Assembly: GCA_037384425.1 (NCBI GenBank)
Contig: JARROA010000003.1
Coordinates: forward strand, 186,001 to 250,000
Direction: 5' to 3'
DNA from: Thiodiazotropha sp037384425
GTDB lineage: Bacteria > Pseudomonadota > Gammaproteobacteria > Chromatiales > Chromatiaceae
DNA: 64,000 nt
The stretch's first letter is position 1; each line of letters opens with the position of its first letter. Both the position numbers and the translations under genes were made by a program. Below, one piece after another: positions 48,652 to 58,500 of the stretch. The notes beneath the pieces are model-generated. The model saw nothing but the letters and a program-made list of their open reading frames with translations, did no database searches and had not been told where the DNA came from.

Positions 48652-50103
48652 TCAAGTGTCACCGAGCTCTTCAATCGTCGCATTCAATCGTTCGACAGCA
48701 ACCGGGTCATCATGAAACGCGGCCTTCTGAATCTCGAGGTTTCCGACCGTTGTTTCCCGCATCCAGCCATGCGCATCGATGACGAGAAGGTCGACGAGGA
48801 AATCCCGGGCGGCATCCCAATCCCTTGCCGCGGTGGCGAGTTCAAGCCTGGTGGCTATCTGCCAGTACTGCTCCATGCTGTCGTCGCTTACCGGGGCCCG
48901 CTCTACGGCAAAGCGTACTACGGGTATAAAACCTTGCAGAAAGTCGAGATCCTCGGTGGTACCGCGCACGAGACGCAGGGTCACCGCGTTCACCCCCGGG
49001 TAGTAATCGCGCGGATCGTCGCGTACGCCGGCTTCGTAGCTTTCAATCGCCTTGCGTAACATGGCTTCGGCCTTGGTGGCATTTCCGGCGCGCCGCTCAG
49101 CGTCGTAGTGACCTTTGTACACGCGACCGATGATGCCGAAGGTTTCGCTGGTCCTTTGGTCATCGGGAATGGATTCGACGGCGTCCAGGGCTTTGCGCCG
49201 ATAGCGCTGTGCTTGCGTATCATCGCCTTGCTTTGCACTTTGCTCAGCCAATCGGTTATAGGCCAAGGCCAGCTGCTCCTTGGTGACCGGCTTGTTCTTC
49301 AATTCGCTCGGCAACCGCCCGTAGAGCGAGACCATCTCCCCATAGGCCTTCCTTTCCCGATAGCCGAGATAGACGGCCATGAGTGCGGTATGCAATTGCA
49401 CCACCGTATCGGGGCCGGCCAATATCTCATTTTCGATGGACTGCAGTTGCGCAACCGGATCCTCAGTACTTTGCAGAGCATCGGAAACGCGCTCACCCAC
49501 TTCGCTGGCGTAACGCATGCGATGCAAAAAAGTGTCGGTCTTCTGATGATCGATACGTGCTGCAGGGACAAATTCGGTGACCTGCATAATGGGATTATCG
49601 ACAGGAAGCTGACCCGTTCGCGCCAAGTGCAGCCGGGATTCGAGATCGGTCTTCAATTGATCAGCGACCTCGTCACTCAACCTGCCGTCATTACCGAGGT
49701 TGTAGGGAAGGACTCGAAACGGCGCAAAATCGAAAGGCAGTCCCGAGAGCATTTCACCTTGCGCGCAAACCAGGATGGTCGCCCCCGAGGACGCGCCATG
49801 GCGCACGCCTACCTCATACGCCACGTTCGGGTTGGCGAATGTCAAATCCGCGATCACATACTCGGCGAGCAAGAGTCGCTCGAACATCGCTCCATGGATG
49901 AAGCCACCGCCGGATTCGAAATCCGCGCGGATCGCTTCCAGCCCGGCGCTGGTGATCGCATCCGCCATCACCCGATAGATCGCATCGAAGTCCACCAGGG
50001 GTGTGTCTGCTCCGGGCGGCGGCTTTCTGCCGAAGGGCATGGCGACAAAACAGACGGGCTTCACTGTGGTTTCCACATCCGTTTTCCTATCGTTTTCGAT
50101 CAT
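48652..50103 (-). CDS. DRHyd/TIR-like domain fused to TRAFs-binding-type TPR domain
   Basis: 483 residues from ATG 50103 (GGAG six bases ahead). The N-terminal domain (about 10-150) has CFVAMPFGRK, FERLLLAEYVIADLT and NPNVAYEVGVRH, the pattern of the deoxyribosyltransferase-like (DRHyd) superfamily, relatives of TIR domains. The remainder is a helical TPR-like region resembling the TRAFs-binding domain of MAP3K5/ASK kinases. The same order occurs in those animal kinases. DRHyd domains in conflict systems cleave or sense nucleotides such as NAD-derived molecules. Divergent from the TIR-patatin gene, 245 bases apart. Domain calls are by pattern, not search. Confidence 0.8.
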   Translation of the reverse strand: MIENDRKTDVETTVKPVCFVAMPFGRKPPPGADTPLVDFDAIYRVMADAITSAGLEAIRADFESGGGFIHGAMFERLLLAEYVIADLTFANPNVAYEVGVRHGASSGATILVCAQGEMLSGLPFDFAPFRVLPYNLGNDGRLSDEVADQLKTDLESRLHLARTGQLPVDNPIMQVTEFVPAARIDHQKTDTFLHRMRYASEVGERVSDALQSTEDPVAQLQSIENEILAGPDTVVQLHTALMAVYLGYRERKAYGEMVSLYGRLPSELKNKPVTKEQLALAYNRLAEQSAKQGDDTQAQRYRRKALDAVESIPDDQRTSETFGIIGRVYKGHYDAERRAGNATKAEAMLRKAIESYEAGVRDDPRDYYPGVNAVTLRLVRGTTEDLDFLQGFIPVVRFAVERAPVSDDSMEQYWQIATRLELATAARDWDAARDFLVDLLVIDAHGWMRETTVGNLEIQKAAFHDDPVAVERLNATIEELGDT

Positions 50104-50348
50104 TGCATTCTCCATCAAGCCTTACCGCTTTCGCAAGCGCGATATAGATCCCATAGTCGCTCCACCCCTGTTGGCCTGTATCGACAGCGCCCTCGCATCA
50201 CGAGTATCCCGATACAGGCAACCCAGAACTCGACTTAGCATCGGCTCCGTAATGGCTGCCGTCGCCCCACAGCTGCGGGGTCTCTTGTCACGAATTTGAC
50301 CCCAGCCCAAGAGAGATCGATCATTACCACTATCATAAACAAACGGAA

Positions 50349-51932
50349 ATGCCACGATGGCATAGCACAATGACTATCCCGTACAGCATGAGAATAGCAC
50401 CCCAGAAGGACCGGAAATGGGATGTGTTCATCTCCTACAATGCAGCCAGCCTGGAGCATGCCCGGACCGTGCGCAAGCTGCTCCGGCAAGTGGGCTGGAA
50501 AACTTTCATCGCGCACGATGATCTCAACGAGCAGGTGGGTTCCGCCGAGTGGTCGACCAAGGTCGACGAGGCGCTCGACCAAAGCGGCGCGCTGGCGCTG
50601 ATCGTCACCCCGCAGGCACTCAACTCCCGCTGGGTCGAGTACGAGTGGCGCACGGTCCACACCGATATCCTGGCCGGCAAGCCCGGCATGATCGTGCCGT
50701 GCCTGTGGATGGGACCCGGGCCGGAGGAACTCCCGCGGGCGCTGCGGCGCTATCAGTCGGTCGACTTCCGTGGCGACGATCCAGGCGCGAACGAGATCCA
50801 GTTGCTCGACCTCATCGAAGGTTATCTGCAAAAGCCGATCGGCTATGTCGCCACCAAACGCCTTACCCGCATCCTCTCGATCGACGCAGGCGGCATGCGC
50901 TGCCTCACCTCACTTCGGGTCCTGCAGTCGTTGGAACAAAAGCTTGATGAACGGGCGGGCAGACAGATCCATCTGGCGGATTATTTCGACCTGGTCGCCG
51001 GCTCCAGCATCGGGGGGCTGATCACCTGTCTTCTGTTGGCGCCGACCTCCCCCGGCGGCGAGCAGCCACGGGTCGGCGAAGTGATCGATTTGTTGCGCAC
51101 AATGGCGTCACGGATATTCCACAAAAGTGTCATGAGCTCAGTTCGCATGCTTACATCGGGCTCGATTTACTCGGAACGCAGCCTGCTTGACGCACTGGAT
51201 CAACAGTTCGGGAAACTCACGCTGAAGGAACTGGCACTACCCTGCCTGATTCCCGCCTACAACGTCACGGAAGGCCGGCTACGCTTGTTCCGCCAGCACC
51301 GTGCAAACGCAAACCCCGCCGAGGATTACCGCATCCGGGATCTACTCCGCGCCGCCCTCGCGGCACCCGTGTACCTGAGCGCGGCTGTCGTGGAGCCGCT
51401 CTCCGGCGGCCCGAGCGAGGAACTCATCGATGGGGCGCTGGTCGCTAGCAATCCGGCCCGCCTGGCCTATGACGAGGTCCGCGCCCATTTCGCGCACCAT
51501 CCGTTGGCGGGCGAGGTCGCGCTACTGTCACTGGGAAATATTTCCACACCTCCGGTAGGCTCGACACGGGACTGGAACGCAGTGCGATGGGCCAGTGCGG
51601 CGATAAACATTGCCATTGCCGGCGCGGAGCAGCGCGTGCATGAGACCGTGGCTGGCGCCTTCGAGACGGCGAATGCGGTCGAACAGTACCTCAGGATCGA
51701 AAAAAACGGCCGCGAATGCAGCCGTGGCTTTGCCGCCGACGACACGTCGCAAGAGACGACCAATGCATTGCTTGCGATCGGCGACGAGCTGGCCTTGCGC
51801 TTCGACGGACCGTTGAACCACTTTGCCGATCTCCTCGTATCCGACCGGCTGGAGCAAGTGGAGACGCTGGATACGGAACTCAACGCAAAGCCGCCCATGC
51901 CCCCGGATGAAACACAGAGAGGGAAAGTGTAG
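50349..51932 (+). CDS. TIR-patatin fusion protein
   Basis: 527 residues. N-terminal TIR domain (about 22-165) with KWDVFISYN, then SRWVEYEW, carrying the Glu expected of NAD-cleaving TIRs. Patatin-like phospholipase (about 170-460) has an oxyanion loop DAGGMR (near 179), nucleophile GSSIG (near 218) and Asp in DGA (near 360), so the catalytic dyad looks complete. The start is uncertain: 50349, 50370 and 50388 are all possible ATGs without a good ribosome site. Likely an NAD- or cyclic-ADPR-coupled phospholipase acting on the membrane. Confidence 0.85.
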   Translation: MPRWHSTMTIPYSMRIAPQKDRKWDVFISYNAASLEHARTVRKLLRQVGWKTFIAHDDLNEQVGSAEWSTKVDEALDQSGALALIVTPQALNSRWVEYEWRTVHTDILAGKPGMIVPCLWMGPGPEELPRALRRYQSVDFRGDDPGANEIQLLDLIEGYLQKPIGYVATKRLTRILSIDAGGMRCLTSLRVLQSLEQKLDERAGRQIHLADYFDLVAGSSIGGLITCLLLAPTSPGGEQPRVGEVIDLLRTMASRIFHKSVMSSVRMLTSGSIYSERSLLDALDQQFGKLTLKELALPCLIPAYNVTEGRLRLFRQHRANANPAEDYRIRDLLRAALAAPVYLSAAVVEPLSGGPSEELIDGALVASNPARLAYDEVRAHFAHHPLAGEVALLSLGNISTPPVGSTRDWNAVRWASAAINIAIAGAEQRVHETVAGAFETANAVEQYLRIEKNGRECSRGFAADDTSQETTNALLAIGDELALRFDGPLNHFADLLVSDRLEQVETLDTELNAKPPMPPDETQRGKV

Positions 51933-52059
51933 GGGCTTAGTCCGTTGAGCAGGCGTCTCAGCTGCCATGCTCTGTTGCTAAAGGTAACCTGAGGCGGTGC
52001 CCACTTGTATAACCGGACGCATCGGCTTTAATAGAGTTAAAAAAGATCGGGAGAAAACC

Positions 52060-53208
52060 ATGGCAGGTTTGCAGCTGCATGACGGTTTCATCGAGGGAGG
52101 GGATCCGAACTACCGCCTGACACCCAATTTTCGACTGCGAGAGTTCATCCGACCTGACGGTAACGTACGCATACATCGCGAACTGGTGGCTTGCCTACAG
52201 ATCCTGCGCGACCGTCTGGACGAGCCCATCGAGGTCGACACCGCCAATCCCCCTGCAGCTTTGAGACCTGTGGTGGACGGTCTAGGCATCATGGTGAAGG
52301 CGGACGACGGGGAACGCCTGCAACGGCTTGCCGCGGAACTTGTCGGCCAGGGCTATCTCTCGCACGTGCAACAGCAGGGCAAGAAACTCTATCTCGAAAT
52401 CCCACAACCGGAGCAACTTCCCCCCATCACACCTAAGCTCGCCTTCGAATGCGGCGTGCAAGTGACCGCCGCCTTCGAAACCAGTGGCGACCCCTATCAG
52501 CAGGTGACCGGTAATTTCGACAAGGCCGGCCTCTCCTTCGGTCCCATCCAGTGCAACCTCAAAAGCGGCACCCTGCAGGAACTGTTCCGGCGCCTGCGGG
52601 GCGAGGACGAACCACGCCTCAGACGATGCTTCGGCAACGATGATGACTACATGGCTTTCTGGCGGGTGCTCGACGGCTCCCGGACCAAGGCGGTGAACTG
52701 GGCGGACAGGCTGAGTACCGGCAGGCAAAAGCGGGGCTTCTCCCAACCCTGGAAGGGCTACCTGCAGGCAGTCGGTCGCGAACCCGTGTTTCGTGATGTG
52801 ATGCTTCGCTATGCCTACGACAAGTACGGCAAGCTGTTGATGTCCGCCCTCGCCTTCCTGCGTGGGGTGTCGCCCATCGCCATTACCAATCTTCGCTGTC
52901 TGGCCGCGCTCTACGATATGGGCGTGCAACAGGGGAGCCTGCAGAAGGCATATAGCGCGATCCGCCGTCGGGTCGCCACGGAACAGCCGGCGGATCAGTT
53001 CGAGCTCACCCGCATCGCCATCGAGGAGCGGGCGAAAAAGGCCTCGCCGGCGTGGCGGGCGGATTGCATGAGCCGCCGCCTCTCGATCCTGGAGCGGGGG
53101 CCGGTGTCCGTCACGCTCAATGGCCGGCGGGCCCGTCGCGAAAATCCACGCAGTTACCTGTTGCGCAACAGTCCGGTGAAAGGCCTGGAACGCTACCTCG
53201 CCACCTAG
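52060..53208 (+). CDS. Degenerate peptidase-M15-like plus lysozyme-like protein
   Basis: 382 residues from ATG 52060, with GGGAGAAAACC directly ahead. The N-terminal region has LTPNFRLREF and an RELVACLQILRDRL helix as in M15A carboxypeptidases, but the catalytic HxxG.AxDI stretch reads DGLGIMVKA, so it is probably inactive. The central part has FETSGDPYQQVTGNFDKAGLSFGP, the Glu and GNFD..LSFG pattern of lysozyme-like peptidoglycan hydrolases. No signal peptide, so it would need a secretion or injection system, or act after lysis. A cell-wall effector is plausible but unproven. Confidence 0.6.
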   Translation: MAGLQLHDGFIEGGDPNYRLTPNFRLREFIRPDGNVRIHRELVACLQILRDRLDEPIEVDTANPPAALRPVVDGLGIMVKADDGERLQRLAAELVGQGYLSHVQQQGKKLYLEIPQPEQLPPITPKLAFECGVQVTAAFETSGDPYQQVTGNFDKAGLSFGPIQCNLKSGTLQELFRRLRGEDEPRLRRCFGNDDDYMAFWRVLDGSRTKAVNWADRLSTGRQKRGFSQPWKGYLQAVGREPVFRDVMLRYAYDKYGKLLMSALAFLRGVSPIAITNLRCLAALYDMGVQQGSLQKAYSAIRRRVATEQPADQFELTRIAIEERAKKASPAWRADCMSRRLSILERGPVSVTLNGRRARRENPRSYLLRNSPVKGLERYLAT

Positions 53209-53279
53209 CCGGATTGACTTACTGATCCGAAAGTAAGGCAATAAAAGCCGGACACCCGAATCAAATGGGAGTGAGATCG

Positions 53280-54131
53280 ATGACCCGAACCAGACTGCTG
53301 CAGATGACCTTCTGCCTGATGACGGCGGTACTTACCGGCTGCTCCTCCATATCCGCGCTGAAACCTGCACAAGAGTCGATCGCCTCCGAGGCACTCTGTC
53401 CGGAAACAGTGGCGGTGAACCCGGATGGCCGTGAAATACTCGTCACCGACAAGGCGGGCAGAGTCACGCCTGAATATATCCGCGCGATGATCGAGGGAGA
53501 GGCCAGCATCGACACGCTGCTGGACTGTGCATTGAGCCCTGCCATCACGGAGGAGTCCAAGCTCTACCGGGGGCATGTCCTGCTTTCACTGCTGGCCCAG
53601 TATGGCGCCTACAATCTGCAGATCGGACCTTATGAAGAAAGGATCGGCGACGCCATCACGCTGCTGGCGCATATCAAACAGGCCGAGTATTCACTCAGGG
53701 GCCCGAGCAGCGTGGTCAAACCCGATGTCATTTTCAGGAGATATCAGGAGCGGCCCGCGCGGCTGGATCGCATCACCTACGTTCTCGAAGTGGCGCTGTA
53801 TGCCGAAAGGCCGACCCTGCGCAGGCTCAAGGGACGCGTCGGCAGCCTGGTCGGTTCCATCGCCTCGGGCGCGTCCACCGAGAGTATCCGCTGGAGTCTC
53901 AAAGGCGCCATCGACGGCATCGAAAAGTCGATTCATCTGAGACTCTACGGCAAGGCCTACCTCGACGATGCCAAGGAGGATCTCAGCCGCTTCACGGGAG
54001 AGGGCCAACTGCCTGAGGCCGCCGACTGGCAACGCAGGGATGCGATGATCGAGGAGGCCTGCGATCAGATCGCCAAGCTGGCCAACCTGAATGGCTACAG
54101 TTGCATACCTGAAGAGTCAGACGGCGGTTGA
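53280..54131 (+). CDS. Hypothetical lipoprotein
   Basis: 283 residues from ATG 53280 (GGGAGTGAG ahead; ATG 53265 is an alternative). A lipoprotein signal ends in LTGC, and the mature part is helical and Arg-rich with an IASGAST segment; no known family recognised. It follows the lysozyme-like gene by 71 bases and could be its immunity or accessory partner, based on location only. Confidence 0.6.
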   Translation: MTRTRLLQMTFCLMTAVLTGCSSISALKPAQESIASEALCPETVAVNPDGREILVTDKAGRVTPEYIRAMIEGEASIDTLLDCALSPAITEESKLYRGHVLLSLLAQYGAYNLQIGPYEERIGDAITLLAHIKQAEYSLRGPSSVVKPDVIFRRYQERPARLDRITYVLEVALYAERPTLRRLKGRVGSLVGSIASGASTESIRWSLKGAIDGIEKSIHLRLYGKAYLDDAKEDLSRFTGEGQLPEAADWQRRDAMIEEACDQIAKLANLNGYSCIPEESDGG

Positions 54132-54392
54132 AGCGATCCGCCTGGCAGCAAGCGACGCTTCTCCGAGACCGCTCAGCGACTTCACAAGGGCCGCAGACTG
54201 AATACTGTTGTCGCTGTTCACCTGCAGTCAATGCAATACAAGGCTTATGACACCCTGTCTATATGTCAGAATATTGTGCTCGAGACCAGGAATCGTCGAC
54301 GTGATATCCGGAGTGTCCTCCCTGGCCTTGATCCGACCGTCGCCGGCCGCACACTTCCTGCTGCATATCCTCTATCGCAGAGTCATTTCGAA

Positions 54393-55373
54393 TCAGGGTT
54401 TTGGACTGCGTTCCACTTGAAACCAATCGTGCTTGTTCCTGCGTATCTTGTGGGCCAAATCGTCATAGTCTTTCCAGTCGAGATGAGTATGAATACGCAC
54501 GTTCTGTATGGGTCCTGCAAGCTCACGCATCAGAAAAGGTAGATCATCACGATTCCTTACGAAGTAGTGCGACATTGCATTCCGTGCCAATGCATACCCA
54601 GCTTCGAACAAAGCACTCGTCACCAATTTCTCAGGATAGACGAGTACAAAGCAACGACTCTGGGCAAGTGCGCTCAGGTCATCGGTAACTGAGACGTCCA
54701 TGGTGTCAAAATCATCGATACTCTGGACATTCTCAGCCGCCCAATAGACTCGCGTTCCGCCCTCTTTCAGTGCATCGAAAACTTTCAAGGTCTGCGCACG
54801 ACAGGCCTGATACTCCGCATCGTTTGCAAATGCCGCCATGGGTGCCGATAAAAAGACGTCATACGCGTAATCCTGTTCGAAGCTCGTAGCCACGGCAGTA
54901 CGCAATTTGGGTTCGAGCTGAGGCCATCCATTGTTGAATGCACCATTCAACTGCTTTTCCGACAGGCGTTCATCGCCAAGCTTATTGTTAATTGCAGTGA
55001 GTAACCGCTTGAAATCCTTTTTGCTCGATTGCGCAGCATTGAATTGCCTCAATGGGTCATCCAGCTTGTCTGGTGTTAATCCGATGAGAAGCGGCACGAC
55101 GCTCGACTCGCCGATCCGCTTCGAGATGGCGCCGGCCTCGTAGAGTATCCACGGTCTGTTGCGGTTATTTTCCGTCAGGCAAAGAATGCCGAAATCGGCA
55201 GCATCCAATACCTGCCCCAATGTATTGAACCAGCGTGCGCCCTTATCGATGTCTTCCGACGAAAGGAAGATCTCGTCCTCCGAAATCGCCTGAATGACAT
55301 TCGGCAGCCACTCCTTGAACGCCTGCGCCACTTCCAGACTCGCCTTTCCTGACCAACTCACAAAGATTTTCAT
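54393..55373 (-). CDS. TIR-domain protein with second Toll-like/DRHyd-like domain
   Basis: 326 residues from ATG 55373 (MKIFVSWSGKAS). The N-terminal TIR domain (about 1-150) has KIFVSWSG and RPWILYEAGAIS, with the Glu found in active TIRs. The C-terminal half (about 195-320) has a second Rossmann-like pattern, AYDVFLSAPM and SALFEAGYALA, as in deoxyribosyltransferase-like/TIR-like domains. The longer frame to 55538 encodes a poor, non-conserved N-terminus. No transmembrane segment. Next to the CHAT gene and same strand, 226 bases downstream. Confidence 0.78.
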   Translation of the reverse strand: MKIFVSWSGKASLEVAQAFKEWLPNVIQAISEDEIFLSSEDIDKGARWFNTLGQVLDAADFGILCLTENNRNRPWILYEAGAISKRIGESSVVPLLIGLTPDKLDDPLRQFNAAQSSKKDFKRLLTAINNKLGDERLSEKQLNGAFNNGWPQLEPKLRTAVATSFEQDYAYDVFLSAPMAAFANDAEYQACRAQTLKVFDALKEGGTRVYWAAENVQSIDDFDTMDVSVTDDLSALAQSRCFVLVYPEKLVTSALFEAGYALARNAMSHYFVRNRDDLPFLMRELAGPIQNVRIHTHLDWKDYDDLAHKIRRNKHDWFQVERSPKP

Positions 55374-55598
55374 ACCGGCATACCTATAGATATAGTCATA
55401 TATACCCGCCGAGCAGTGGGACAACCGAGCGCTGCTCAACAATTGCCTCGAGAGCTCGCACCTGTCGCGTTGAGTCCGTCCTATAGATCTATCTTCAATA
55501 CCATCAGCTACCGCTTTCAGGTCGCATGGAGCACTCAAGTGCCTCGAGACCCATACCGATCAGGAGCACTGGAGAGCCGTTAACGAGCGATCATACCG

Positions 55599-58500
55599 TT
55601 ATTCCATTGGGCATAAGGCTATGCGCTCGATGAGTTTGAGCAAGGCCTTCTCGATACTTGACGCCTTATCGTCCGATGGCAACATGACACTCAGAAACTT
55701 TGCCTGATTGGTGGCAGAATCACGCTCGCGAGCGCTGCCCAACCGCGTCAGCAGATCACAATACCCGAGGATCAACGCATCCAACACCTTGGGATTGGTG
55801 ATGCAGGCTTCAGCTCGACCGTCGTAGCAAGCCCACAGTGCATCGATACGTAGCGCTTCGACTTCCGCTAGCGCATGAAAGAAGCTCCGGTTTTCGGCGT
55901 ATCGCCGACGTGCGTTTTGCACCCCGGCCTGAAGTAAGCCGGGAAGTTGGCCGGCATGCTCATTGAAGGCCGCACGCTCGCCTCTGGCCACCATCAGCAC
56001 TTCGCCATCCAGTGCGTTGAACAGCGGATAGTAGTCCCACTCGCCGGTGCGCTCCCGAGCGTGTGCCGCGGCTTGCCAATAAAAAGTCTGCATTTCCGCC
56101 AGGCATTTTTTGATACCTCGATAGTTACCACGTGTGTGATAAGCCTGGGCCAGGCGCTTCCAATAAGACCCCTTGAGCGACAGACGCTCCACAGACGGCC
56201 CAATAGCTATGAGCTGCTCCAGGCGTGCCAGTCCAGTGTCCATATATGCTTTTCCGGCATCCTGCTGTGTTTTATCCTTGCTGGCCACCAGCTTTTCACC
56301 GTGGCGTATCTCGAGGTTAGCCAACTGCTCAAACGCCTTCAGGCTGGAGCCGGCATCTTCCATCTCGAGCGCCGCGCGATAATGACCGATAGCCCGCTCC
56401 GTTTCACCCAATTCGGCCCAGGCGCTTGCGAGCTTTTCCCGCACCTCGGCGTTCTGGAAATCAGGACCACGCGCGGCATTCTCGATGGCCTGGATCTGTT
56501 GCCGGTAGTAGGTTTTTTTCTCAAGGTCAGTAGCACCCTGCAAACGGGCACGGTACATGTCGAGGTCGGCAATCAGGTGACTGGCGTGGACATAACCGCC
56601 GGCAGTCACTACGCTACCTTGGGTGTAGGGAAAGCGATAGAGTTCGTCACCATAGGCCTGATAGGCACCCCATGTGTTGGTCGAACTGTGACGTTCATAG
56701 GTGACTTTTCGCGCATGGCGCACAGACGCACCGAAACGCTTACCCTCGAACATCGCCTCATAGAAGGTACGGGCAAAGGTACTGGCTGCCGCATCGTCCA
56801 CGGCCCAGCCTGCAGCGATGACGGCCTTGCAGCCCATTTTTATAAACTGGGGACCCAGATTGGCGGCGAGTTCGCCCCAGCGTGGCTGCGCATCATCCTT
56901 GGTATCTCCGAGATGGCAGCAGTTGATGAACACGAACTCCGGGACGTGCCGGAGTTGGTTCACCTGCGCTGCTGTTAGGTAGGTCTTCGGGCCGAGCACC
57001 ATACCTGTGAGACCGGTTTCCTCGTCGTTGACGACACCATGACCCGCTAAGTGCATGAATCTGTACTGAGCGCAGAACAGCGCATGAAACACCTGTTGCG
57101 GATTGGCCTGATAGCGGTCGATGACCTCGAACTCATTGCGTTTGAAAACGCCGGCAACAACCTTGGCCTCCTCTTGCGCACCGGGCAATTCAATCCGCCC
57201 CGATTGGGTGTCGCCAACGACGAACAAGCGCTTATCCTCCACAGTCGGCACCCTTCCACGACCATGCGCCGAGGCAAGCTGGCGTACCAGCTCGACCCGT
57301 GTCGCCAGGGGTCCATTCTCGGTTTCATCGCTGTCGCGCATCATTTCCCAGGGGTAGGCGGCCGCCTCGGCATCGACAGACATCATCAAAGTGCGTACCT
57401 GAGCGATGGCTTCCTTCATGCCGTTCGGCACGATGAGCTCGAACAGTGCGCGCGACAGGCCGGGTTGGTCCCGCGTGGAGTCGGTGATCGAAGCGATCAG
57501 ACCATCGACCGCCTGGCGTTGATCAACCTCGACGGCAACCTCGTTCCGGGCCCGATCGGTGATCACCGTGAAGCGCAGGCGACTGTTCTCGCGCACGATG
57601 ACGACGCGTTGCGAGCCTGTCTGGCCGCTGGCGGTAATGCAGCGCCCCCGATAACCGCCGGCGCCAATGCGTAAGCGGCCATCGAAACACGCAACGCTGG
57701 CAAACTGCGTGTCACCGATCAGTTCGCGGAAGGCCTGAACAGCGGCGATGGCGCGATCCTCCGCCTCTTCGTAAAGGGATATGCGCCCGATCCGGGTCGT
57801 AGTCTCGGCCTTCCTCAACGCGTCATTGGTGATCCGCAAGGCGTCCAGCAGGCAACGCACGCCGGTTTCGATAGCCAATCCCGTAAAGCCGGTGCCCACC
57901 AGCAAGGTCGAGATGGCCAATCGCTCCGTGTCGCCAGCATCGCCATGCCTGCACTGCTCTCGGGCGCGTGCATACTCCAGCAGGCCGTTCGTAAGGGCAC
58001 GGGTCAGTTGGCCCGGCAAGAGCTCCCCCACCGATCCCAGTCCGACCACGACGGCACCACCGGGTTTGGCACGCGGTTCCGGGTTCAGGAACACCATGGC
58101 ATCGCTGGGCTGACTCGGATAGCGACCGAGATCGTAGGTACGCACCAACTGGCCACCCAAATGACTGTTAAGTACGGTGGCGCTGCCGCGCACCCCATCA
58201 TTGGCATAGGCCCCAATAAGCACCGGCGCGTCGGCCGTGGCAAGGCTGCCGTGGATGACTTCGATAGTTGCACAGGGTTCCTTCACCGCCGCAGCCCACC
58301 GTCCTGGACGGGCACCCCCTGTCGCGGAAGCCAGCACTTCGTCCACGCTCGGATAGAGCGCATGGGCGTCAAGACTCCTCGGCCAAAAGATCGGGACGCT
58401 TTCGCCGCGTGCGCCTGGCGGGTTGCGCATCAGTGCAGCATTGTGTGTATCGCCGGTCTCGAGCAGTTCCCGATAGGCTTCGAAGGCGTGCTCGTGATTC

